Below are positions 1 through 7,003 of a stretch of DNA of 12,056 nucleotides, piece after piece (position 1 is the stretch's first letter; each line of letters opens with the position of its first letter). The notes beneath the pieces were generated by a model. The model worked only from the letters and a program-made list of their open reading frames with translations, did no database searches and was not told the origin of the DNA. The position numbers and the translations under genes were made by a program. This stretch comes from an uncultured Bacillota bacterium (GTDB lineage: Bacteria; Bacillota; Limnochordia; Limnochordales; ZCTH02-B6), in contig CALFSR010000042.1 of assembly GCA_937916565.1 (NCBI GenBank), positions 1 through 12,056 of the forward strand. Reading direction: 5' to 3'.

Positions 1-792
1 AGCAGGCTCGAGCTGCAGCTCACCGAGTTCCCCACGCTGGTCTAGGACGGGCCGTTCTCCGACCACATCGAGCGGCGGGAGCCGCGGGGCCTTCACGGCG
101 ACCCTGTGCCGGAGGAAGAGGCGGTGCGCCGGGCGCGGGAGTTCGCCGCTGCCGGCGAGGCCGCGACAGCCTGGGTCACCGGCATGGTCGAGGGACCGAT
201 CCCGGGGTACGCCGTACGGGTGGAGCGGGCCGGCGGCGACGCGGTCGATCTGCACATCAGCCGCCGGGGCGGACACGTCGTCTGGATGCTGGCCGGGCGG
301 GACGTCGGCGCGCCCCGGATTGAGGTCACGGAGGCGGTGGAAAGGGCGCGGTCGTTCCTGGCGGATCGCGGCATGGTCAGCTTTGAGCCCACGTGGGCCA
401 CGTGGGCCCAAGGCCGGGCTGTGATTCCGTTCGCCTACGTGCAGGACGGCGTGCGGATTTATCCCGACCTCGTGAAAGTGACGGTCGCGCTCGACGACGG
501 CGCCGTCATCGGATACGAAGCTTTGGGCTTTCTCATGTCCCACTACAGCCGGACGTTGCCGGAGCCCGCGTTGAGCGAAAACGACGCCCGCGCCCGGCTG
601 CACCCGGCCCTCACCGTCCAGGGCGGCCGGCTGGCCGTAATCCCCCTCGAGACGCTCGAAGAAGTGCTCACCTGGGAGTTCCCGGCCGAGCTGGACGGCG
701 ACCCCTACGTCGTCTACATCAACGCGGTCACCGGCGCCGAGGAGCAAATCCTCAAGCTGCTGCCGACCGGCGAAGGCACCTTGGCCCTCTAA
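1..792 (+). pseudogene. ypeB: Spore germination protein YpeB, C-terminal part, interrupted by an in-frame stop
   Basis: YpeB stabilises the cortex-lytic enzyme SleB in the spore; its C-terminal half is made of PepSY-like repeats. The reading frame from base 1 gives residues ending FPTLV, then TAG at 43-45, then DGPFSDHIE and about 235 further residues to the TAA at 790-792. The family (recalled, not searched) reads PTL-[IV]-YDGPFSDH here, so the TAG stands where TAC/TAT for tyrosine is expected. The C-terminal end, with LMSHYSRTLPEP, then LAVIPLE, then VYINAVTGAEEQILKLL, closely follows the end of Bacillus YpeB, including a late 'GTL' before the stop. The only later in-frame start is GTG at 106, which would give 228 residues without the conserved YDGPFSDH segment. 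The gene start lies outside the window, as presumably does sleB. It could be a true pseudogene, a single-base sequence error, or a suppressed stop; TAG is an ordinary stop elsewhere in this window. Confidence 0.8.
43..45 (+). other. In-frame TAG inside ypeB
   Basis: The TAG falls between LV and DGPFSDH, in the same frame as homologous-looking sequence on both sides. One base change (TAC to TAG) explains it. The frame is open from base 1 to the TAG and from the TAG to 789. Confidence 0.75.
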
Positions 793-915
793 CAAGGGAC
801 CTGTCAGGCTGCCGGCCGCGCGCCGGGAAGGACCGTTCCCCACCAAGCAGAACTACACAACGGTAGCCGTGATGCCAGGCTCGCGCCCGCGAGCCGTCGG
901 GACGGTGATCGGCGG

Positions 916-1821
916 GTGTCGGGACAGGGAACGGGACCTAGGCGCGGGCGGGCGCTGCTCGTGGCGTCCGCGGCTGTCGTCGCGGTCTGGCTGGCCGGGG
1001 CGTTCATATGGGGACGCATCGAGGGTCTACTGATGCGCACCGTGGCTGCCCAGCAGCGCACCCTGGAGGACAGCTTTCAGGCCCTGGCGATGGTCGTGCG
1101 GGAGGAAGCCCTCGTGATCGCGCCCGCGTCCGGCAGCTTCCAGGCGCTCGTGAGCGAAGGCAGCCGCGTCCGGGCGGGAGCGGTGGTAGCGAGCCTCATG
1201 AACGCGGGCGGCGAGCGGCTTGTCTACGCGACGGCGGCCGGAAACGTCCATTTCTACTGGGACGGCTGGGAGCAGCAGGTGGACCTGGACCTATTGCTGC
1301 ACCGCGCCGTCAGGCAGTGGCGGGAGGTGCAGCCGGCTCCCGGGCGCATCACCGACGGCCAGCTCGTGCAGGCCGGGCAGCCCGTGGCCCGCATCGTGCA
1401 CGGCCACGTCATCCGGCTATACCTGGATCTTCCTGCGGGAGTCACCTTGGCCAGCGGGCAGCGGGTCGAGGTGCGCATGCCGGGCGTGACGGATCAGACG
1501 GTGGGGGGCCGTGTCGTCGCGCTGGGGAGCGGTGAGCCCGCGGCGGTCCTCGTGGAGCTCGATCGCTACTTGCCGGTGCTCGACGCGGCCCGGTGGGTGG
1601 ACGTGGAGGTCGTGCGGGCCCGTTACCAGGGGCTGGCGGTGCCCGCGGAAGCCATTGTGTGGGAGGCGGCCGACCGCCCGGGCGTGTACGTACGCCGGGA
1701 AACGCGAGTCGTGTTGCGGGGCGTGCGCATCGTCGGCCAAGCCGGCGGGTGGGCCGTTGTGGACGGTATCTCGGCCGGGGATGAGGTTATCACCAACCCG
1801 GGCCGGGTGGCGACCCGCTAG
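916..1821 (+). CDS. HlyD/membrane-fusion-like protein, single N-terminal membrane anchor
   Basis: A 301-residue protein starting at GTG 916 with only a weak upstream GGCGG. Residues 1-12 are polar and basic, and residues 13-33 form one hydrophobic segment, so it is probably anchored with the bulk outside the cell. Residues 65-95 (APASGSFQALVSEGSRVRAG) have the look of one half of a biotinyl-lipoyl/HlyD barrel-sandwich hybrid. Residues 107-119 (AAGNVHFYWDGWE) match the 'G-x-V-x-x-x-x-DG-x-E' element I associate with clostridial HlyD-like proteins encoded just before yggS. A second similar stretch lies near 145-170, and a membrane-fusion-type C-terminal module with VPAEAI and DGISAGDEVITNPG follows at 235-296. 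No ABC transporter or RND partner is adjacent, so a role in efflux is unproven. It is the first gene of the division-related run, 31 bp before the yggS ATG, which suggests an envelope function. Confidence 0.72.
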   Translation: MSGQGTGPRRGRALLVASAAVVAVWLAGAFIWGRIEGLLMRTVAAQQRTLEDSFQALAMVVREEALVIAPASGSFQALVSEGSRVRAGAVVASLMNAGGERLVYATAAGNVHFYWDGWEQQVDLDLLLHRAVRQWREVQPAPGRITDGQLVQAGQPVARIVHGHVIRLYLDLPAGVTLASGQRVEVRMPGVTDQTVGGRVVALGSGEPAAVLVELDRYLPVLDAARWVDVEVVRARYQGLAVPAEAIVWEAADRPGVYVRRETRVVLRGVRIVGQAGGWAVVDGISAGDEVITNPGRVATR

Positions 1822-1852
1822 GGGCAGCGTTGCAGCAGGGGTGGCGCAGGCG

Positions 1853-2545
1853 ATGGAGAATTTCGCAGACAACTTGGCCCATATTCGCGCCCGGATCGCC
1901 CGGGCGGCGGAACGTGCCGGCCGGGACCCGGCATCCGTTACGCTTATTGCCGTCACCAAGGGCGTGGACGCGGCCACGGTCGCGCAGGCTGTGGCCGCCG
2001 GCGTCACCGATATCGGCGAAAACCGGGTGCAGGAAGCCCGGGACAAGTTTCCGGCTTTGCCCGCGCCTGTCCGCCGGCACATGATCGGTCACCTGCAGAC
2101 GAACAAGGTGAAGGCGTGCCTGGAGCTGTTCGACATGATCCACTCGCTCGACCGGCTTCCCCTCGCGGAGGAGGTGAGCCGCCGGGCGGTGGCCGCCGGC
2201 CGGGACGTTCCCGTCCTGATACAGGTGAACGTGGCGGAGGAGGACAGCAAACACGGCCTGGCGCCCGGACAAGTCCTGGATTTCGTCCGGGCCGTGGCGG
2301 ACATGCCGGGCCTTTCGGTCAAAGGTCTCATGACGATGGCGCCCTTTGTGGACGACCCGGAGGCGGCGCGGCCGGTTTTCCGGGAACTGCGGCGCATCGC
2401 CGAGGCGGTGGCGCAGGCGGCCATCCGGGGGGTGAGCATGGAGTGCCTCTCCATGGGGATGAGCAACGACTTCGAAGTAGCCGTCGAGGAGGGGTCGACG
2501 ATGGTGCGAATAGGTACGGCCCTCTTCGGCCGGAGGTCCGGGTGA
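1853..2545 (+). CDS. yggS: YggS/YlmE/PROSC family pyridoxal-phosphate homeostasis protein
   Basis: This 230-residue protein has the family's usual length. It has an alanine-racemase-like TIM barrel that carries PLP but is not known to catalyse a reaction; the family keeps PLP and amino/keto-acid pools balanced. Lys36 in LIAVTK is the expected Schiff-base lysine, at the same position as in the E. coli protein. Other family signatures are GENRVQEARDKF, MIGHLQTNK and the C-terminal SMGMSNDFEVAVEEGSTMVRIGTALFG. I chose ATG 1853 because ENFADNLAHIRARI aligns with the usual N-terminus; an in-frame GTG at 1841 would add four residues. The stop overlaps the sepF start (GTGA), indicating translational coupling. 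The yggS-sepF-yggT-ylmH-divIVA order is classic for Gram-positive bacteria. Confidence 0.95.
   Translation: MENFADNLAHIRARIARAAERAGRDPASVTLIAVTKGVDAATVAQAVAAGVTDIGENRVQEARDKFPALPAPVRRHMIGHLQTNKVKACLELFDMIHSLDRLPLAEEVSRRAVAAGRDVPVLIQVNVAEEDSKHGLAPGQVLDFVRAVADMPGLSVKGLMTMAPFVDDPEAARPVFRELRRIAEAVAQAAIRGVSMECLSMGMSNDFEVAVEEGSTMVRIGTALFGRRSG
2532..2544 (+). promoter_or_regulatory. Shine-Dalgarno and overlapping GTG start of sepF
   Basis: GGAGG at 2532-2536 lies 5 bases before GTG 2542, inside the last codons of yggS. It favours GTG 2542 over the later in-frame ATG at 2572, which lacks a comparable site. Confidence 0.7.
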
Positions 2546-3030
2546 GCCAGGATGGCGGCGGGCGCCGCTTCATGGACCGGGTCTTTGGGTTCCTCGGGAT
2601 CGAGCAGGAGCCAAAGGTGGCCCAGGAAGAACACCCCCCGTGGCCCGAGCACCGTGTTTCCCGGGCGGACAGAGGGGTCAGCCCGCGGCGCGGCCGGCTG
2701 GTGAGCCTGCCCGGCGCCCGCAAGGACGGCGAGGGCCAGCGCTTCAGCGTCGTCGTCCAAAAGCCGGTGAGCTTTGACGACGTTCAGGGCGTCGTCGATT
2801 GCCTAAAGGAAAAGCGGCCCGTCATCATGTCCGTCGCGTTGGTGCCCAAGGAGATCGCCCGGCGCCTGGTCGACTTCGTGAGCGGCGCGGCCTACGCCCT
2901 GGACGGGCGCATGCACCGCCTGGGCGAATCCCTGTTTCTTTTTACCCCAAGCAACGTCGGCATCGACGTGGCCGACGGCCAAGCGCATACGGTCGAGGAT
3001 TTCGTCGACCCCGACGACCGGGAGGTGTAG
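2542..3030 (+). CDS. sepF: Cell division protein SepF
   Basis: SepF binds the C-terminal tail of FtsZ and tethers it to the membrane at the division site. The 162-residue product fits the family. From about residue 11, MDRVFGFLGIE is the short amphipathic membrane-targeting helix. Residues 21-65 are a polar, low-complexity linker. The globular SepF domain runs from about 72 to 155: FSVVVQKPVSFDDVQGVVDCL, KRPVIMSV, EIARRLVDFVSGAAYALDGRMHRLGESLFLFTPSNVGI. The segment ending in the LF-TPSNV motif is highly conserved in this family. The start is GTG 2542, set by the GGAGG site at 2532; ATG 2572 at the amphipathic helix is the alternative. The gene overlaps yggS by 4 bases and is followed after 4 bases by proC. 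A clear call. Confidence 0.95.
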   Translation: MSQDGGGRRFMDRVFGFLGIEQEPKVAQEEHPPWPEHRVSRADRGVSPRRGRLVSLPGARKDGEGQRFSVVVQKPVSFDDVQGVVDCLKEKRPVIMSVALVPKEIARRLVDFVSGAAYALDGRMHRLGESLFLFTPSNVGIDVADGQAHTVEDFVDPDDREV

Positions 3031-3034
3031 CGGT

Positions 3035-3862
3035 TTGGCAGGCACCTTAGCCTGCATCGGTGTCGGCGCCATGGGTGAGGCGCTGGTGCGGGGCATCCTG
3101 CGGGCGGGGCTCATGGCCCCGGAGTCCGTGTGGGCCACGGATGCCGACCCGGAGAAGCTCGCGCGGGTCGCCCGGGAGCACGGCGTGCGGCCGGCCACCA
3201 ATGCGGAAGCGGCAGCCCATGCGGATACCGTCATCGTGGCGGTGAAACCTCACTTCGTCGTGCCGGTGCTGGAGGACATCGGTTCGGCGCTCAAGCCGGG
3301 CACGTGCGTGATCTCCATCGCGGCGGGCGTCCCGCTTCAAGTGATCGAAGGCAACCTTCCGCCGGAAACGCCGGCCATCCGGGCCATGCCCAACACGCCG
3401 TGCCTCATCGGTCAAGGGGCGATCGCGCTCGCACCCGGACGCCACGCCACCCCGTCGCACGTGGCGGAAGCCCAGCGGCTCTTTGGCGCCCTGGGGCTGG
3501 TCGTGACGGTGGGCGAGCAGCTGATGGACGCGGTCACCGGACTGAGCGGATCGGGACCGGCGTATGTCTATCTATTCATCGAGGCGTTGGCCGACGGCGG
3601 CGTCATGGCCGGCCTTCCTCGGGATGTGGCGTTGCGCCTAGCCGCACAGACGGTGGCAGGCGCCGCCGGCATGGTGCTGGAAACCGGCCGCCATCCCGGA
3701 GAGCTGAAGGACATGGTGACCTCGCCGGCCGGCACGACTATCGCCGGTCTTAGCGTGCTGGAGGACCGGGGCGTGCGCGGCGCCGCCTTGCGCGCGGTGC
3801 AGGCCGCGGCGGCGCGCTCGGCCGAACTCGGCCGGCTGGCGAGACAGGAGGCAGGCGCTTGA
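3035..3862 (+). CDS. proC: Pyrroline-5-carboxylate reductase
   Basis: This enzyme reduces 1-pyrroline-5-carboxylate with NAD(P)H to L-proline, the last step of proline synthesis, in the cytoplasm. The 275-residue length is normal. The N-terminal Rossmann motif is IGVGAMGEALVRGIL (about residues 8-22), followed by VIVAVKPHFV and by AIRAMPNTPCLIGQGA. The C-terminal family signature is GLSGSGPAYVYLFIEALADGGVMAGLPRDVA, then LKDMVTSPAGTTIAGL. The start is TTG 3035, with GGAGG at 3021-3025 nine bases upstream inside the end of sepF. The gene overlaps yggT by 4 bases. proC beside yggS and yggT is a widespread arrangement, also seen in E. coli, perhaps reflecting YggS's effect on PLP and amino-acid balance. 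Confidence 0.96.
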   Translation: MAGTLACIGVGAMGEALVRGILRAGLMAPESVWATDADPEKLARVAREHGVRPATNAEAAAHADTVIVAVKPHFVVPVLEDIGSALKPGTCVISIAAGVPLQVIEGNLPPETPAIRAMPNTPCLIGQGAIALAPGRHATPSHVAEAQRLFGALGLVVTVGEQLMDAVTGLSGSGPAYVYLFIEALADGGVMAGLPRDVALRLAAQTVAGAAGMVLETGRHPGELKDMVTSPAGTTIAGLSVLEDRGVRGAALRAVQAAAARSAELGRLARQEAGA

Positions 3863-4125
3863 TTGGGCTGATCCGGCTTGTCGATATGCTGTTTCAGGTG
3901 TACTCCTGGCTTCTCATCATCCGCATTTTGCTTTCATGGTTTCCGGTGGACCCATACAACCCCGCCGTGCAGTTCATCGCGCGGGTCACCGAGCCGTTTC
4001 TCAGGGTATTCCGGGGCATCTTGCCGCCCTTCGGCGCGCTGGATTTGTCGCCCATTCTCGCCTTTTTCGTGCTGAACCTGGCCCGGCGGCTGGTGATCAA
4101 CGTGCTGTGGGCGCTGCTGTTCTGA
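3859..4125 (+). CDS. yggT: YggT family small integral membrane protein
   Basis: An 88-residue protein with two hydrophobic segments (about residues 3-24 and 60-88) flanking a short loop. The motif YSWLLIIRILLSWFPVD followed by NPAVQFIARVTEPFLRVFRGILPPFG is the family signature. It starts at TTG 3859, overlapping the proC stop (TTGA), with AGGAGG at 3846-3851 seven bases upstream. The molecular role is not firmly known; homologues in other bacteria have been linked to osmotic tolerance and to the division/cell-wall neighbourhood. It is probably co-translated with proC. Confidence 0.93.
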   Translation: MIGLIRLVDMLFQVYSWLLIIRILLSWFPVDPYNPAVQFIARVTEPFLRVFRGILPPFGALDLSPILAFFVLNLARRLVINVLWALLF

Positions 4126-4206
4126 GGCGGCGCATGTGCGGTCCGCGCCGGGCGGGGAAGGGGGAAGCGTATCATCAGCGGTGAACGAGATCGGCTGCTC
4201 GGCCAT

Positions 4207-4962
4207 TTGACTGATCCCGAGGAGCGGCGTCTGGGGGCGCGGGTGCTGGAACTGGCGGACAAGGCGTACGCCGAGGACAAGCCCCAGGCGACCGGCTTTC
4301 TTGATCCGCGCGAGCGCGAAGTGGCCGAGGCCGTGCTGCGAGCTTCTGAGGGAGTGCGGTTTCTCGCCCTCGGCGGTTTCCCAGGCGCGGAGCGCCGGCG
4401 GCTCCTCATCTACCCGGACTATTTCCCCCAGGAAGCGGTCGAGGTGCCGCTGGCCGCCATCGAGCTGCGGGGGCCGGGCGCCGGGGAGCTCCGTCATGGG
4501 GACGTGCTTGGGGCGATCCTGGGCGCGGGCGTCGAGCGGGACCAAGTGGGCGACATTGTGCCCGCCGGCGAGCGGTGGCAGGCGCTGGTGACGCCGCAGG
4601 TGGCCGAGTTTTTGTGCACGCATCTGCGCCGGGCCGGCCGGGTCGAAGTCGAGGTGCACCTGATCGACCCGGAGCAGGTGGAGGCGCCGGCGGCGCGGGT
4701 CAAGGAGATACGGGCGACCGTCGCTTCGCCCCGGCTGGACGCCGTGGCCAGCACGGCGTTTGGCGCCTCCCGCACCAAGATGGCCAGGGACATCCGGGCG
4801 GAGCGGGTCAAGGTCAATTGGAAAATCGTGTCCGACCCCGATGCCCTGGTGAAAGAAGGCGACGTCATCTCCGTGCGGGGGCGCGGGCGGGCCGTCGTGG
4901 AGCAGTTGTCCGGCTTAACCCGCAAGGGGCGCATCGGGATCACGTTGAAGCGGTACTTCTAG
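4207..4962 (+). CDS. ylmH: YlmH-type S4-domain RNA-binding protein (5' end uncertain)
   Basis: YlmH homologues bind RNA or ribosomal complexes through an S4 domain, and more recent work links the family to rescue of stalled ribosomes. From TTG 4207 the product has 251 residues. The N-terminal module contains TGFLDPREREVAEAVL and FLALGGFPGAERRRLLIYPDYF. The S4 domain is at about 175-251: RLDAVASTAFGASRTKMARDIRAERVKVNWK, then VKEGDVISVRGRG, ending GRIGITLKRYF. The start is doubtful. TTG 4207 has no Shine-Dalgarno, and family-like residues (RDRLLGHL-TDPEER) continue upstream in frame, where only CTG 4195 or ATC 4171/4174 could serve. GTG 4181 is one frame off and would join with one inserted base. 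The gene sits 81 bp after yggT and 37 bp before divIVA. Confidence 0.88.
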   Translation: MTDPEERRLGARVLELADKAYAEDKPQATGFLDPREREVAEAVLRASEGVRFLALGGFPGAERRRLLIYPDYFPQEAVEVPLAAIELRGPGAGELRHGDVLGAILGAGVERDQVGDIVPAGERWQALVTPQVAEFLCTHLRRAGRVEVEVHLIDPEQVEAPAARVKEIRATVASPRLDAVASTAFGASRTKMARDIRAERVKVNWKIVSDPDALVKEGDVISVRGRGRAVVEQLSGLTRKGRIGITLKRYF

Positions 4963-4999
4963 CAGGCCCGCCGTATGGGCCGCATGGGGGGGCGAGCGC

Positions 5000-5980
5000 A
5001 TGCTGAAACCGCGTGATTTGGCCAGGGTGGAGTTCAAGCGTGTCTTCCGTGGGTACAACGAGAAAGAAGTCGACGAGTTCGTCCAGAAAGTCGTGGGCGA
5101 GTACGAGTCGTTGTACCAGCAGTATCAGGAGCTTGCGGAGGAGAATCGCCGGCTCAAGGGGCGGGTGCAAAAGTACGAGCAGAGCGAGGGGCAGTTCGAG
5201 GAAGCCCTCGCCTTGGCGCGCCAGATGGCCAGCGACCTCAAGGCTGCCGCGGAGCAAAAGGCGGCTGCAATCCTGGCAGAGGCCCGGGCGGAAGCCGCGC
5301 AGATCCTGCGGCGGGCCAGGGAGCAGATGGACGCCCACGCGGCCCGGGTGGCCGAGCTGACACGGCAGGAAGAGGCGTTCCGGGCCCGCTTCCGGGAGCT
5401 GCTGGAGTCCTACTGGTCGCTCCTGGAGGAGGAGCGACGCGAGGCGGAGCACCTGTCCCAGTCCGTGCGGGCTTTGGCCGAGGCCGCGGCGTCGGTGGAG
5501 ATCGCTGACCGGGAGCCGCCCCCCGCCGCGGATCGGGAAGAGGACGAGGGCGCGGGGCCCTATGTAGAGCCGCCGCGAAGCGTGGAGCGAGAGCCGGCCG
5601 TCCGCAGCGGGAGCCTGGAGGAACCGGAGCGCAGCGGGCGGGCGGAAGAGCCGATCCGAGGCTTGGGCGACGCGGATGAGGGCGACGAGGATCCCGACGA
5701 GGAACCTGTCGCCCGGCGGCCGATCATTCGCCCCGAGTGGGAGCTGCCCTTTGAGGAGTCCGAGCGCGTCTCCTCCATCGAGGACACGCGGCGGGTGCTG
5801 TCCGCGGATGAAACGCGCCGTGTGCCTTCCCTTGATGAAACGCGCCGCGTGCCGACCATGGAGGAAACCCGCCGTATGCCCCCGGTAGGAGGCACGAGCC
5901 GGGCAGAAAGCGCCCGGGACGTGCGGAACCTGGAGCGCGCGGGCTTTGCACGGACGGAGCGCCGGGAGGAGGACTTCTGA
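5000..5980 (+). CDS. divIVA: DivIVA-domain polar/septal protein with a C-terminal nonapeptide repeat
   Basis: DivIVA assembles at negatively curved membranes such as septa and poles and recruits division or growth partners. Residues 1-45 are the conserved domain: MLKPRDLARVEFKRVFRGYNEKEVDEFV. Here FRGY replaces the common FRGYD/FGGY context, and EVDEFV leads into the coiled coil. A long charged helix of heptad type runs from about 30 to 165. Residues 166-259 are an acidic, proline-rich linker, and residues 260-304 hold five tandem nonapeptides ending in TRR or TSR. At 326 residues it is longer than the Bacillus protein (about 160). ATG 5000 follows a G-rich stretch (4986-4992). hisJ follows after 3 bases. 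The conserved N-terminus makes the call firm; the tail's function is unknown. Confidence 0.93.
   Translation: MLKPRDLARVEFKRVFRGYNEKEVDEFVQKVVGEYESLYQQYQELAEENRRLKGRVQKYEQSEGQFEEALALARQMASDLKAAAEQKAAAILAEARAEAAQILRRAREQMDAHAARVAELTRQEEAFRARFRELLESYWSLLEEERREAEHLSQSVRALAEAAASVEIADREPPPAADREEDEGAGPYVEPPRSVEREPAVRSGSLEEPERSGRAEEPIRGLGDADEGDEDPDEEPVARRPIIRPEWELPFEESERVSSIEDTRRVLSADETRRVPSLDETRRVPTMEETRRMPPVGGTSRAESARDVRNLERAGFARTERREEDF
5777..5911 (+). repeat. 27-bp tandem repeat encoding a nonapeptide in DivIVA, about five copies
   Basis: Copies begin at 5777, 5804, 5831, 5858 and 5885. They encode IEDTRRVLS, ADETRRVPS, LDETRRVPT, MEETRRMPP and VGGTSRAES, the last one degenerate. Copies 2 and 3 share the 14 bases GATGAAACGCGCCG at 5807 and 5834. 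The period is exactly nine codons, so copy number can change without a frameshift. Confidence 0.85.
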
Positions 5981-5983
5981 ACG

Positions 5984-6835
5984 GTGCTCCTTGACTACCA
6001 CATGCACCTCGAGCGCGACGAGTACACGGGACCTTGTCCCTACACCCTCGAGCGAATTGAGGAGTACGTGCGGGCAGCCAAGGCTCAAGGCGTCCAGGAG
6101 ATCGGCATCAGCGAGCACTGCCATCGCTTTGCCGAGTTCAGAGAGCTGTTTCAGCCCATCATGGAAGCCCCGGGGGCCGATCACCCCGGCGTGGCGTGGC
6201 TGCGGGACAATTTCTACGAGACGCTCGAGCGCTACGTCGACGCCGTCGTGAAGGCCCAGGAGCGGGGCTTGCCGGTGAAGTTGGGCATCGAGGTCGACTG
6301 GTTTCCCGGCGCGGCGGACGCCATCCGGCACATCCTGGAGCCGTACCCGTGGGACTACGTCATCGGCTCGGTGCACTTCCTCGGCGATTGGCCCATTGAC
6401 GTGTCGCCGGAGTACGGCTGGCCCGAGCGGGACGTGGCGGCCGTCTACCGCGCCTACTTCGCCGCCTTGGCCGAAGCTGCCGGCAGCGGGCTTTTCGACA
6501 TCCTCGCCCACCCGGACCTCGTCAAGAAGTTCGGCCACCGCATCTCCGACCCTACAGAGCTGTACCGGCCGGTTATCGCAGCCGCCGCCCGAACAGGCGC
6601 GAGCCTGGAGATCAGCACCGCCGGCTTACGCATGCCGGCCAAGGAACTTTACCCGGCGCCGGCATTTCTTGAGATGGCTGCAACGGCGGGCCTGAGCGTC
6701 ACCTTTGGCTCGGACGCCCACGACCCGGCCATCGTTGGCCAGAACATTTTACGCGCGGCAGAAGCCGCCCGCTGCGCGGGGTGCCGCCGGTTGGCCCGGT
6801 TCACCCGGCGCCGCCGGGAGCTCATCGCACTGTAG
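5984..6835 (+). CDS. hisJ: Histidinol-phosphatase of the HisJ family, PHP domain
   Basis: PHP-type histidinol-phosphatases hydrolyse L-histidinol phosphate to L-histidinol in histidine synthesis using a trinuclear metal site. The 283-residue protein shows the full ligand set: His6 and His8 in DYHMHL, Glu44-His45-x-His47 in SEHCH, Glu103 in GIEVDW, His131 in IGSVHFLG, His176 in LAHPDLV and Asp244/His246 in GSDAHDP. YVIGSVHFLGDWPID is typical of HisJ rather than of DNA polymerase PHP domains. The start is GTG 5984, 3 bases after the divIVA stop, with AGGAGGA at 5967-5973 ten bases upstream. No other his genes are in view, so another phosphoester substrate cannot be excluded. It is the last gene of the run before two hairpins. 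Confidence 0.88.
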   Translation: MLLDYHMHLERDEYTGPCPYTLERIEEYVRAAKAQGVQEIGISEHCHRFAEFRELFQPIMEAPGADHPGVAWLRDNFYETLERYVDAVVKAQERGLPVKLGIEVDWFPGAADAIRHILEPYPWDYVIGSVHFLGDWPIDVSPEYGWPERDVAAVYRAYFAALAEAAGSGLFDILAHPDLVKKFGHRISDPTELYRPVIAAAARTGASLEISTAGLRMPAKELYPAPAFLEMAATAGLSVTFGSDAHDPAIVGQNILRAAEAARCAGCRRLARFTRRRRELIAL

Positions 6836-6842
6836 CCCATGC

Positions 6843-6864
6843 GGGAAGGCCGCTGAGCCTTCCC
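6843..6864 (+). terminator. Hairpin just after hisJ, without a T-run
   Basis: GGGAAGGC (6843-6850), loop CGCTGA, GCCTTCCC (6857-6864) form a perfect 8-bp stem 8 bases after the hisJ stop. No T-run follows, so it may protect the mRNA 3' end or pause transcription rather than terminate it alone. Confidence 0.45.
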
Positions 6865-6886
6865 CTGCGAGACTCAACCCGCCCGG

Positions 6887-6926
6887 AACGGCCGTAAGTG
6901 CACCGGGAGGGTCCCGCCGTTTTTTC
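6887..6926 (+). terminator. Intrinsic terminator of the hlyD-hisJ operon
   Basis: AACGGC (6887-6892) pairs with GCCGTT (6916-6921), with an inner hairpin CGGGA-GGG-TCCCG (6904-6916) sharing the boundary base. Six Ts follow at 6920-6925. It lies 52 bases after the hisJ stop and ahead of the MerR promoter. Confidence 0.65.
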
Positions 6927-7003
6927 TACTGATTATTCTTATTTCAGGACAAAATAGGCCGCCTTGCACGGGGCTGTTGTTCCGCAGGCGGTCAAAGAGA
7001 CCG

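Noticed and set aside
43..45. TAG read as pyrrolysine or another recoded amino acid
   Set aside because: TAG is the normal stop of several genes here (hlyD-like, sepF, ylmH, hisJ, ligase, polymerase), and YpeB has no reason to carry pyrrolysine.
878..895. Perfect palindrome GGCTCGCG-CC-CGCGAGCC in the ypeB to hlyD-like gap as a terminator
   Set aside because: No T-run follows and the nominal loop is two bases. The 123-base gap (793-915) otherwise shows no convincing promoter or gene.
4134..4184. Tiny ORF (MCGPRRAGKG..., 16 codons) between yggT and ylmH
   Set aside because: It has no ribosome binding site, is in the gap only by chance frame, and shows no recognisable leader-peptide features.
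4940..6538. 532-codon open frame on the minus strand opposite divIVA and hisJ
   Set aside because: Its translation resembles no family, is rich in Arg/Leu/Pro/Gly as expected from the complement of a high-GC gene, and it lies opposite two clearly recognised genes.
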